The notes under the pieces were generated by a model that did not search any database, was not told the origin of the DNA, and saw nothing but the letters and a program-made list of their open reading frames with translations. A stretch of 10,953 nucleotides of DNA from JAQBGV01 sp032128395. Lineage in GTDB: Bacteria > Planctomycetota > UBA8108 > UBA1146. Made by a program: the position numbers and the translations under genes. This document shows positions 1 through 7,917 of the stretch, one piece after another (within the stretch, counting starts at the first letter, position 1; every line of letters starts with the position of its first letter). The stretch is taken from the NCBI GenBank assembly GCA_032128395.1, contig JAQBGV010000221.1, forward strand, positions 1 to 10,953, read 5' to 3'.

Positions 1-93
1 GCAGACGACGAGGGCCGACGTGGCGTCTTGAAGCGCTTGCGACTTCCTGTCTCGACGGACTCCCACTGCGGGCGAGCAACTCCTACATGGCGA
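1..93. other. Non-coding left edge
   Basis: This is the short stretch downstream of the response regulator stop codon. I see no gene start, no stem followed by a T-run on either strand and no RNA gene. A plus-strand reading frame starting at 28 lies mostly antisense to the response regulator and has no recognisable motifs, so I do not call it. The operon's terminator, if there is one, probably lies to the left of the window. Confidence 0.5.
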
Positions 94-1452
<1,359 letters not shown>

Positions 1453-1462
1453 GGTGCACCCT

Positions 1463-2983
1463 CTACTGTTTGTCAGGGACGTTGAAACGGACCGTCGCCC
1501 CGAGCCCCACTCCGGGACTGTGAATCGTCATGGAGCCGCGCATCCGTTCGAGGAGGCTGTCGCAGAGCGCGAGGCCGAGCCCGGTCCCCTTCCCCGGAGG
1601 CTTCGTGGTGAAGAACGGCTCCTTCAGTTTTCTCGAAATTTCCGGTGCAAATCCGGCGCCGTCGTCTTCGCAGACGAACTCGATCGACTCGCCCACCCGA
1701 GTCACCGACCAACGGATCGCCCCCCCTCGGAACTCCGGGTCGCTCTCGAGGCGCTCGTGGATCGCATCGACCGAGTTCCTCATCACGTTGAAGATCACCT
1801 GTCGGATCGAGGTCTCGTACCCCGCGAAGCCGAGCCCCACCGCTCCCCGTTCGATCTCGACCGAGACGTTCTCCATGTCGCCGCTCAGCCGCACCAGGTC
1901 GCGCATGTCGTGGACGAGCCGCCCGGCGTCGATCCTGAGCGGGACTTCATCGGACCGCTGACGGGAGAGGTTCAGGAGGCTCTGGGTGAGCTGTTTCACC
2001 CGGAATGCCTCGAGCTGGATCAGCTCGAGGTAGTGATCGAAGTCCGAGAAGTCGAGCTCGCCGCCTTCCCTCACCTCGTCGACCCGCCGGTGCAGCCCTT
2101 CGGCGGCGCCGGCGATCGTGGCGAGCGGGTTGTTCACCTCGTGGGCGATCCCCGCCGCCAGCGTCCCGAGGCTCGCGAGCTTCTCCTTGCTCACCAAGTC
2201 CTCGGTGCGTCGTTCGACCTCTTCCTCGAGGCTCTCGGTGAGTTTTCGAAGTCGCTCGTTGCTCTCGACGACATCGCGAGACCTTTGCTGGATCAGCAGG
2301 TCGGCCCGGCGCACGATGAGGAGCAGGACCGAGAAGAGAATCCCACCGCCGAGAAGGGTGAACGTCGTGACCCTGACCTGGGTGTGACGAATCTCCTCAT
2401 TGACGACGTCGAGCTCGAGGTAGGTCTCGATGACGTTGGTCACCTGACTCGGATCGTGGATCTCCTCCTTGTTCGCGATCGAGCCCACCGGGATGTAGAT
2501 CTCGAGGAGCGAAGTCTCTCCCCGGCGACCCAGGTCGAGGGGGTCGCCGCGATCACGTACTGCGGCGACCACCTCCCCCTGTATTGCGCGGTGGAAGAGA
2601 TCGTTCGTGGGAGGAGTTCGCCCGCCGATGTGATCGCGGTTGGTCGCGTACACCACAGTGCCGTCGGTCGTGAAGATGTAGAGCGCGTGCACCCGGAAGT
2701 CGTCGATCGCGCGCGTGACCACCCGGTCGAGTCGATCGAGCTGCTCGGGTTCCGTCAGGTCGATCGAACCGACTTCGTCGAGGGTCGGTTGAATAAAGTC
2801 GGCGAGGATGTCGACCTGGAGGTGGCGAGTGAACTTCTCCGCATAGTCCAGGCTCCTCTGCAGCACCTCATCCTCGACGAATTTCCCGGTGAGGATCGAG
2901 GTGGCGATCGCGACCAGCAGCGTCGTGGCGAAACTCGTCACCACGAAGTGCTTCGTCAGTGGAAAGGGCCGGATCTCTTGCAC
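1463..2983 (-). CDS. Membrane sensor histidine kinase with Cache-like sensor
   Basis: This kinase senses an extracytoplasmic signal and phosphorylates the adjacent regulator. Residue numbers here count from a GTG start at 2983, giving 506 aa. An ATG at 3037 (524 aa) is also in frame but would overlap the upstream gene by 49 bases. The GTG begins 5 bases after that gene's stop and has AGGAG 11 bases upstream, so I prefer it. Membrane helix 1 is at about 13-32. A periplasmic segment of about 170 residues follows, with a Cache-like core (IFTTDGTVVYATN, then a FHRAIQGE segment). Helix 2 is at about 206-225 and is followed by a coiled coil. The HisKA domain has H281 in AHEVNNPL. The ATPase domain has N403 (N box), DDGAGF (440-445), FFTTKP (457-462) and GKGTGLGLAL (464-473). 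There is no PAS or attached receiver domain. The ligand cannot be read from the sequence. Confidence 0.95.
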   Translation of the reverse strand: MQEIRPFPLTKHFVVTSFATTLLVAIATSILTGKFVEDEVLQRSLDYAEKFTRHLQVDILADFIQPTLDEVGSIDLTEPEQLDRLDRVVTRAIDDFRVHALYIFTTDGTVVYATNRDHIGGRTPPTNDLFHRAIQGEVVAAVRDRGDPLDLGRRGETSLLEIYIPVGSIANKEEIHDPSQVTNVIETYLELDVVNEEIRHTQVRVTTFTLLGGGILFSVLLLIVRRADLLIQQRSRDVVESNERLRKLTESLEEEVERRTEDLVSKEKLASLGTLAAGIAHEVNNPLATIAGAAEGLHRRVDEVREGGELDFSDFDHYLELIQLEAFRVKQLTQSLLNLSRQRSDEVPLRIDAGRLVHDMRDLVRLSGDMENVSVEIERGAVGLGFAGYETSIRQVIFNVMRNSVDAIHERLESDPEFRGGAIRWSVTRVGESIEFVCEDDGAGFAPEISRKLKEPFFTTKPPGKGTGLGLALCDSLLERMRGSMTIHSPGVGLGATVRFNVPDKQ

Positions 2984-2988
2984 GACGT

Positions 2989-4428
2989 TCAGCGCTCCTG
3001 TTCCGCTCGGATGAAGAGTTCGACTCGGGGTGCCCACGGGCAGAGGGCGGGATCGCGCTCCGACCAGATCGCTCCGTCTCGTGGGGATGCCGCTGATCCT
3101 TCGTCGGCGATAGCGAGGGTCGAGATCCAGACCCGACGTGGAGGAAGCGGGAGGGTGAGGAGGTCCGCCTCGATCTCATCCATAGAAAACGCCGTGCCAA
3201 TACTCCACTGAGGCTCTTTCGAAGTGAAGAACGCCCGATCGTCCCCGGCGTAGATGCGATCGACGAGGGGATCGAACCGGGGATCATCCCCGAGGCGCTC
3301 CGCGACCTCCCAGGCGGGAGGGAGCGAGTCGCGGTACGCCGCGGCGAGGCGGGCCGTCGTCGGGAGCAGCAGGGCCAGAAGTACGAGGCAGAGCCCCCAG
3401 ACCGTCCACCTCCTCGTGAGGGTGGGAACGAGCCCCGAGGACGCCGCGGCGAGGCAGGGGAGGAGGAGCGGCAGGACGTGTCGGGGGTGCTCCGGGGGCT
3501 GGGCGACCGCAATCCAAGCCGCGTAGCCGAGCGCGCCGAGGGTGAGCGGGCCGGGGCGAAGTTCGCGGGAGCGCCCGCTTCGCCGCACCGCGACGACCAG
3601 ACCGACGACCAGGGCACTCCCGAGCACGAGGCGCAGGGCACCGGGAAGAGACTCGGGCAGGACCGGGTCGAGGAGCCAATGCTCGAAGGCATTCCCGGCG
3701 CGCTCCGCGAAGCTCTGTCCGACGACGGTTCCTCCCCACTCACCGAAGTGCCCGCGGACGAACCGGAGCCCTTCCTCGGTCCAGCTGCGCGCTCCGATGA
3801 CCACGGCGGTGGGAAGGGCCCACGACGCGATCCCGAGGGTCGCGCCGACCCAGGCACCGGTCCGCCCTTTCGCAGCGAACAGAGCGAGCAACCACGGGAA
3901 GAGTGAGGGGCGAAATCCGAGCGAGAGGCCGATGAGCACACCGCCTCGCCACGAGCCTCCATCGCGACGGAGGAGGAGAATTCCGCCGTACAGGAAGGGC
4001 AGGGGGAGCAGGTCGGTCCCGACGCGGAGGGACTCGAGAAAGAGGAAGGGGTGCACCAGGAGGAGCACGAGGGCAGTGAGGTGAGCGCCTCGGTTGCTCC
4101 CTCCCGCCATCGCCGCCGCGAGGATCGCGGCGAGCACACCCGCCGTCGCCGCGAGCCACGACCAGGCGAGCCCACCGCCGATCGGGAGGGATCGGGCCAG
4201 CGCGACCGAGAGCGGGTAGCCGGGGAATTGTGGGGAGAATTCGAGGATGTCGAATCGCTGGAGGGAATGGATCAATCGCACCGCATCGGGGGTGTCCGGG
4301 AGTCCGGAGAGATGGAGAGCCCGTCCCGCCACCCCCACTGCGAGCAGGATCCCGACGAGCAGGAGATCCCAGCGGCTCGCGGAGGTGGCGGTGCCCTCGC
4401 TAGGCACAGCGACCGGGTCGAGGGTCAC
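2989..4428 (-). CDS. Polytopic membrane glycosyltransferase-like (GT-C/GT39)
   Basis: This is a 479-residue integral membrane protein with about ten hydrophobic helices between 20 and 361, then a soluble tail of about 118 residues. Two features suggest the GT-C fold of lipid-linked-sugar-dependent transferases (the PMT/ArnT class). One is an acidic motif just after the first helix (DTPDAV, 45-50, with D45 and D48), the usual place of the catalytic Asp. The other is FPGYPL (68-73), like the PGYP element after it. HPRHVLPLLLP near 314 resembles the late-helix arginine motif of that class. It would act in the inner membrane, moving a sugar from a polyprenyl-phosphate carrier onto a lipid, glycan or protein. 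The start codon is GTG, overlapping the upstream stop as GTGA, which implies translational coupling. The family call rests on short motifs and topology; an oligosaccharide flippase or polymerase is a less likely alternative. Confidence 0.72.
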   Translation of the reverse strand: MTLDPVAVPSEGTATSASRWDLLLVGILLAVGVAGRALHLSGLPDTPDAVRLIHSLQRFDILEFSPQFPGYPLSVALARSLPIGGGLAWSWLAATAGVLAAILAAAMAGGSNRGAHLTALVLLLVHPFLFLESLRVGTDLLPLPFLYGGILLLRRDGGSWRGGVLIGLSLGFRPSLFPWLLALFAAKGRTGAWVGATLGIASWALPTAVVIGARSWTEEGLRFVRGHFGEWGGTVVGQSFAERAGNAFEHWLLDPVLPESLPGALRLVLGSALVVGLVVAVRRSGRSRELRPGPLTLGALGYAAWIAVAQPPEHPRHVLPLLLPCLAAASSGLVPTLTRRWTVWGLCLVLLALLLPTTARLAAAYRDSLPPAWEVAERLGDDPRFDPLVDRIYAGDDRAFFTSKEPQWSIGTAFSMDEIEADLLTLPLPPRRVWISTLAIADEGSAASPRDGAIWSERDPALCPWAPRVELFIRAEQER

Positions 4429-5147
4429 CGCTCGCCGTCGTTCGGTGGCGGCGGGGGGGGAGAGGCGGGATCGGCGCCGAATTCATTCGGCCGCGGGGTC
4501 TTGAAGTCGGGGAAGCTCGCGCGAAGAGACCGAAGTACCGCCTCTGCCCCGAGTGCGAACGACTGCGGTTCTGGATCGCGAGATCCGAAGCCGAACAGAC
4601 CTTCCGAGCCCAATGCGTCCTGCATCGTACGGAACGCCACCAAGACATTGGCATGGTGCTGGGTCCCGTGGACCGAGTCCTCGCGGCGCACGGTGAAGCT
4701 GAGGATTTCGGTGTAGTAGTGCTGTGCCGTTTGCAGTCGCCGTCGTGCCATCGGCGGGGGGCTGAGATCGGTCTTTCGGAGGTGCTCGAGGTGGTTGCGG
4801 AGCTGGTGGTAGACGACCTCCGCCACCGCACGAGCGAGCCGACGACTGTCGCGGCTCCTCTGCGCCGCATCGACCTGGGGCCCAAGTTCGACCCCGAGTC
4901 CCGTCTCGATCTCCACGAGGTCGGGTCGGAGGGCTTCGACTGCCCCATCGACCCCGGCTCCCCCCGCTCGTGCGGCCCCGATGACCGCCTTCGCCTTGAG
5001 GATCAGCGGATCCTTCGACTCTTCATAGCTGTACCCCTGGGTGAACGCGAGCGAGGGGAGGATGGCGAGGAGGGCCACCGAGAGGAGAAGGGAACGAAAT
5101 CCGGTGACTCCCACTCGAGAGCGGCGCTCGGACCTCTGCGCTCTCAT
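4425..5147 (-). CDS. Secreted hypothetical protein, histidine-containing
   Basis: I do not recognise this 240-residue protein. The start ATG has a GGGGGGG-AAT ribosome site upstream and is followed at once by a signal peptide: a basic N-terminus (RRSR), hydrophobic core at about 18-34 and likely cleavage near AFTQG (about 34-38). The mature part is predicted mostly helical, with several histidines in two clusters (H114, H119 and H122; H160, H164 and H165) plus H143. This could be a metal or haem site, but that is inference. The tail is proline-rich (six prolines at 230-235, written by a run of eight G on the plus strand at 4453-4460). No cysteine is present after the signal region, so it is not a lipoprotein. 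It is the first gene of the operon, so it may act with the kinase as a periplasmic input or with the membrane transferase. The frame stays open upstream to 5969, but that part is antisense to the GT2 gene. Confidence 0.8.
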   Translation of the reverse strand: MRAQRSERRSRVGVTGFRSLLLSVALLAILPSLAFTQGYSYEESKDPLILKAKAVIGAARAGGAGVDGAVEALRPDLVEIETGLGVELGPQVDAAQRSRDSRRLARAVAEVVYHQLRNHLEHLRKTDLSPPPMARRRLQTAQHYYTEILSFTVRREDSVHGTQHHANVLVAFRTMQDALGSEGLFGFGSRDPEPQSFALGAEAVLRSLRASFPDFKTPRPNEFGADPASPPPPPPNDGER

Positions 5148-5178
5148 CGCGATTCCCCCCCCTACTGGTCGAGTTCCT

Positions 5179-5204
5179 GGGGGCAGTCTCCCGCTCCTGC
5201 CCCC
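5179..5204. other. GC-rich hairpin in the operon leader
   Basis: GGGGGCAG (5179-5186) and CTGCCCCC (5197-5204) form a perfect eight-base-pair inverted repeat around a ten-base loop. It lies 32 to 57 bases upstream of the ATG of the secreted protein, so it would fold in the 5' leader of the leftward mRNA if transcription starts beyond 5204. No T-run follows on either strand, so it is not a standard terminator. It could stabilise the leader or bind a protein. The inverted repeat is directly visible; any role is inference. Confidence 0.45.
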
Positions 5205-5339
5205 GAGTGACAAGGCCGGGAGGAGCGGCTCCAAATTTGTGAAAACTGTCCCCAGGAGGGGGTCCGAGGCTCCCCGGATCGGAGCAAACCACGTAAGTCC
5301 TACCGCTCTTCCAGTGTAAAAGTTACTCGTTTCCCTCCT

Positions 5340-5349
5340 GTGCATGCAC
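5340..5349. promoter_or_regulatory. Palindrome GTGCATGCAC, possible operator
   Basis: This is a perfect ten-base palindrome inside the divergent region, about 110 bases upstream of the GT2 start. Together with the small inverted repeat at 5316-5326 it is a candidate regulator binding site. A ten-base palindrome can occur by chance and no second copy is seen in the window. Confidence 0.2.
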
Positions 5350-5460
5350 CCGAGTGTCGAGCCCGGCAGGCGCGATCCGCAGAGGGGTCTTGCGCTCTGG
5401 AGGTGGTCCCGCTCCCTTGCTCGAGTGGGTCCCCGGAGGGCTCGGGAGGGAGGAGGACGG

Positions 5461-6318
5461 ATGTCCGGAGCCGACGGGGGGGCGGCGGAGCGGGGGAAGG
5501 GGGAACCCGACCTCTCCATCGTGATCCCGGTCTTCGACGAGGCCGATCGAATCGGTGCGACAGTCGCGACCGTCGAGTCCTGGCTCCGTTCACGGCGCGA
5601 GGCGGGATCGCTCCGATCGGCTGAGATCGTGGTCGTGTCGGATGGTTCGCGGGACGATCCAGAGCGCTCCCTCGAAATCGGTGTGCGTGACGGAGTCGCC
5701 CTCACGTTCATCGCGCTCCCGGAGAATCGCGGCAAGGGGGCGGCGGTGCGGATCGGGGTTCTCGCATCACGCGGCGCACGCGTACTCTTCTCGGATGCCG
5801 ATCTCGCCACGCCGATCGAGTATGCAGCTCGCCTCGAGGCTGCCCTCGCCGATGGAGCTGCGGTAGCCATCGGTTCTCGCCGGGTCGCCGACTCCGATGT
5901 CCAGGTCGCGCAGAGCCCACTGCGTCGGTTGTCCGGCGGAATCTTTCCTAGGCTCGTGCGACTCTTCACCGGCCTGCCGTACGCGGATACTCAGTGCGGG
6001 TTCAAGATGTTCCGCGGCGACATCGCGAGGGCGCTGTTCGAGCCTCTTCGCGAGGAGAGGTTCGCGTTCGACGTCGAGCTTCTCTGCGCGGCGAGGGAGC
6101 GGGGGCTCGAGGTGGCGGAGGTCGGAGTGGTCTGGCGTGACTCGGGAGAGAGCACCGTTCGAATCTGGCGCGACTCCTTGAGGATGCTGCGGGCGCTGAC
6201 CCGGTTCGCAGATCGCCGGCGGTTTCCCGCGGTGTTCCGGCGCCAAGTCGGGCTTGCGCTCTCTGCGGGGTCGGTTTTGGTGGCGGTCGTGCTCGCGCTG
6301 GTTTGGTTTCTCTCCTGA
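5461..6318 (+). CDS. GT2 glycosyltransferase, polyprenyl-phosphate sugar synthase type
   Basis: This enzyme is predicted to move a sugar from a nucleotide donor onto a polyprenyl phosphate on the cytoplasmic face of the membrane. The 285 residues show a GT-A fold: LSIVIPVFDE (18-27), VVVSDGS (57-63), the donor and metal motif SDADLATP (111-118), GSRR (138-141), the DTQCGFKMF signature (176-184) and FAFDVELL (201-208). The pairing of DADLATP with DTQCGFK matches the dolichyl-phosphate glucosyltransferase (ALG5-like) branch better than the mannosyltransferase branch. One C-terminal membrane helix (about 264-283) anchors it. I chose the ATG at 5461, preceded by GGAGGGAGGAGG, over the in-frame ATG at 5344, whose 39 extra residues look like leader sequence. 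It is divergent from the operon containing the GT-C-like protein, which could use its product. The sugar is not determined. Confidence 0.93.
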   Translation: MSGADGGAAERGKGEPDLSIVIPVFDEADRIGATVATVESWLRSRREAGSLRSAEIVVVSDGSRDDPERSLEIGVRDGVALTFIALPENRGKGAAVRIGVLASRGARVLFSDADLATPIEYAARLEAALADGAAVAIGSRRVADSDVQVAQSPLRRLSGGIFPRLVRLFTGLPYADTQCGFKMFRGDIARALFEPLREERFAFDVELLCAARERGLEVAEVGVVWRDSGESTVRIWRDSLRMLRALTRFADRRRFPAVFRRQVGLALSAGSVLVAVVLALVWFLS

Positions 6319-6319
6319 T

Positions 6320-6335
6320 TCGATCTCGAGATCGA
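6320..6335. terminator. 16-base palindrome between convergent genes
   Basis: TCGATCTCGAGATCGA is a perfect 16-base palindrome filling most of the 27-base gap between the stops of the GT2 gene (6318) and the oxidoreductase gene (6346). Its position suggests a bidirectional transcription end, since it reads the same from both sides. It lacks a following T-run, and the folded stem would be only six pairs with a four-base loop, so it is at best a weak terminator. Confidence 0.35.
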
Positions 6336-6345
6336 TTCGCTGGCC

Positions 6346-7809
6346 CTACACGATCGAGCTCGCCTCCACCGGAATCGGATCTCCCGCCGGCGCATCCCGT
6401 TCGATGGCGAACTCAGGGAGGTCGAGCAATCTTCGCGTCGCATTCACTCCCTCGGCGTATGCGCGGTCGAGGAAGCTGTAATGGAAACGTCCCTGTCTGC
6501 CCGCCAGCGCGAGGCCCGGGCGGTTCTCGAGAGCGGTCACCATGCGCCGCGCCACGCTCCGCGCGTTCCCTTCGTACATCGGGTACGCCCGGGGCTCCAC
6601 GGTGGTGAACGAGAAGCGCGGCACTCCTTCCGTGACCCCGAGCTGTCGCAGGAGTTCGAACCCCTCGGCGAGGCGAACTCGTTCATCGTCCCCTGCGCGC
6701 GAAGGATCCCCGCTCCACGGCTCCTCGAGCTGCACCGAGCCGCGACCGGGGGGGACCATCTCCGGGCTCCGGGCCGCGGGCACTTGGACTCGCGTGAAGC
6801 GCGAGGCCGGGTCGGGTTGGTAGATCCAGGTCGCGTCGAGCGGAACGGGATGTTCGAGTGCGATGTTGGTGAAGCGAAGGCCGCGCCAGCGCAGCGGTGG
6901 AGGCTCGGGGGCCTCCGGGAGCAACGGGCAGAGTGAGGGGAGCGGGATCGTCGAGACGATCGCCCGGACGTCGAGCTGCTCCAGACCGTTCGGAGTGCGA
7001 AGCGTCGCACGCCATCCGCCGCTCCGCACTTCGAGCCGCGTCACCACCGTCGATGTCCGGATTTCGCCGCCGCGCTCCTCGATCCGCGCAGCGAGCGCCT
7101 CGGGGATCTCTCCGATGCCGGTTCTCGGGTAGAGATAGCGGCGCGCCCAGGTCCGGGGGGTGGAGCGCCTCGGCCAGAGCATCTGCCGGAGGAACGCGCC
7201 GAGGTCGGGAACGCTGATGCGCTCCGGTGCCCACTCCGCCGAGATCTGCGAAGGATGCACCCCCCAGAGTTTCTCCGAATACCCCTCGAAGACCCGGCGG
7301 TAGAGGTAGTCGCCGAAGCGCCCCCGCAGCCACTCCTCGAGTGAATTCGCATCTCTCGCTTTGGCGCGCGAGCCGATCCTCTCCCGTCCCCGCGCGGCGA
7401 GGTACGAGCCGAAAGCGCGCAGGTTCGCTCCGATCCCGAGCCGACGCACCAGGTCCTCGAGCTCGAGGGGGTACGCGACGGTGGTGCCATCGAGGAACAC
7501 GAGGCTCCGACGCTCGCGCGCGAGCAGTCGATCGCCGAGGAGTTCGGTGATGCGATCCTGGACCCAGGGGAGGGCGGTGATGAACCGGTGCCCTCCGCGG
7601 TCGAAGCAGAATCCATCTCTTCGGTCGGTGCGGAGGAGTCCACCGATCTCACCCGCACGCTCGACGACCACGGCGGGAGATCCGGCCCCGAGGGCTTCAT
7701 CCGCCGCGCCGAGTCCAGCGACCCCGCCGCCGATGATGAGGAGAGGAGGGAGTGTCTGCATGCGCTCCGGCCCGTGTTCCGGCTCTCGAACCACCACTCG
7801 CGTCATCAT
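6346..7809 (-). CDS. FAD-dependent oxidoreductase, UGM/protoporphyrinogen oxidase-like
   Basis: This is a flavoprotein of the amine-oxidase/UDP-galactopyranose mutase superfamily. Numbered from the ATG at 7809 (487 aa), it has the Rossmann FAD motif IIGGGVAGLGAA (25-36) with E50 closing the ribose site, GGLLRT (56-61), DRGGHRF (70-76), YSEKLWGVHP (177-186) and a C-terminal FAD segment LALAGRQGRFHYSFLDRAY (433-451) ending in EGVNAT. YSEKLWG resembles the Y-T/S-x-K-x-WG element of UDP-galactopyranose mutases and of the related HemY-like proteins often found in polysaccharide clusters. It is therefore more likely a sugar-nucleotide or lipid-linked-sugar enzyme than a haem enzyme. The neighbouring GT2 supports that. 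The start is unsure: an ATG at 7761 (471 aa) places the FAD motif at residue 9, as is usual, but its GGAG lies only three bases upstream. The ATG at 7809 has only a distant AGGA. Confidence 0.85.
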   Translation of the reverse strand: MMTRVVVREPEHGPERMQTLPPLLIIGGGVAGLGAADEALGAGSPAVVVERAGEIGGLLRTDRRDGFCFDRGGHRFITALPWVQDRITELLGDRLLARERRSLVFLDGTTVAYPLELEDLVRRLGIGANLRAFGSYLAARGRERIGSRAKARDANSLEEWLRGRFGDYLYRRVFEGYSEKLWGVHPSQISAEWAPERISVPDLGAFLRQMLWPRRSTPRTWARRYLYPRTGIGEIPEALAARIEERGGEIRTSTVVTRLEVRSGGWRATLRTPNGLEQLDVRAIVSTIPLPSLCPLLPEAPEPPPLRWRGLRFTNIALEHPVPLDATWIYQPDPASRFTRVQVPAARSPEMVPPGRGSVQLEEPWSGDPSRAGDDERVRLAEGFELLRQLGVTEGVPRFSFTTVEPRAYPMYEGNARSVARRMVTALENRPGLALAGRQGRFHYSFLDRAYAEGVNATRRLLDLPEFAIERDAPAGDPIPVEASSIV

Positions 7810-7917
7810 GATCGATGTTCTGATCCTCGCGAGTGTCTTCGTGGAAGGAAGCGAAAACAGAATCGGAAACGGCCTCAGGATACTAGAATCCCCCGATCAG
7901 CCACCTGAAGGAGATCG
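7810..7917. promoter_or_regulatory. Divergent intergenic region before the amidoligase gene
   Basis: These 108 bases separate the leftward oxidoreductase from the rightward amidoligase and should carry a promoter for each. TAGAAT at 7884-7889 resembles a -10 box for the rightward gene (five of six bases), but no -35 box stands at a fitting distance. A clear ribosome site, AAGGAG at 7908-7913, sits four bases before the amidoligase ATG. No riboswitch-like or terminator structure was seen. Confidence 0.4.

Larger units (their letters stand above)
5148..5460. promoter_or_regulatory. Divergent intergenic control region
   Basis: These 313 bases separate the leftward operon (start 5147) from the rightward GT2 gene (start 5461), so both promoters should lie here. 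I found no convincing -35/-10 pair on either strand and no clear sigma54 -24/-12 site with correct GG-to-GC spacing. What is visible is a GC-rich hairpin at 5179-5204, an AT-rich patch around 5231-5246, a GTAA-AAG-TTAC inverted repeat at 5316-5326 and a 10-base palindrome at 5340-5349. I see no credible small gene here. A GT2 start at 5344 would be in frame but lacks a better ribosome site than the ATG at 5461. Confidence 0.55.

Noticed and set aside
4453..4460. Run of eight G near the end of the secreted protein gene; a similar run at 9183-9190 in the amidoligase
   Set aside because: These could be sequencing-error or slippage sites, but both frames continue correctly into conserved or in-register sequence, so I see no frameshift.
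5237..5265. TTGTGA as a -35 box for a rightward promoter
   Set aside because: No -10-like hexamer occurs 16 to 18 bases downstream; that stretch is G/C-rich.
5393..5407. Possible sigma54 promoter before the GT2 gene
   Set aside because: A TGG and a GC have the right spacing, but the -12 element reads CCGC instead of TTGC and the -24 element is poor. It is not enough to call.
5148..5969. Upstream extension of the secreted protein frame to 514 residues
   Set aside because: The extra 274 residues are low-complexity Ser/Arg/Pro sequence, largely antisense to the GT2 gene, and would bury a clear signal peptide that starts at 5147.
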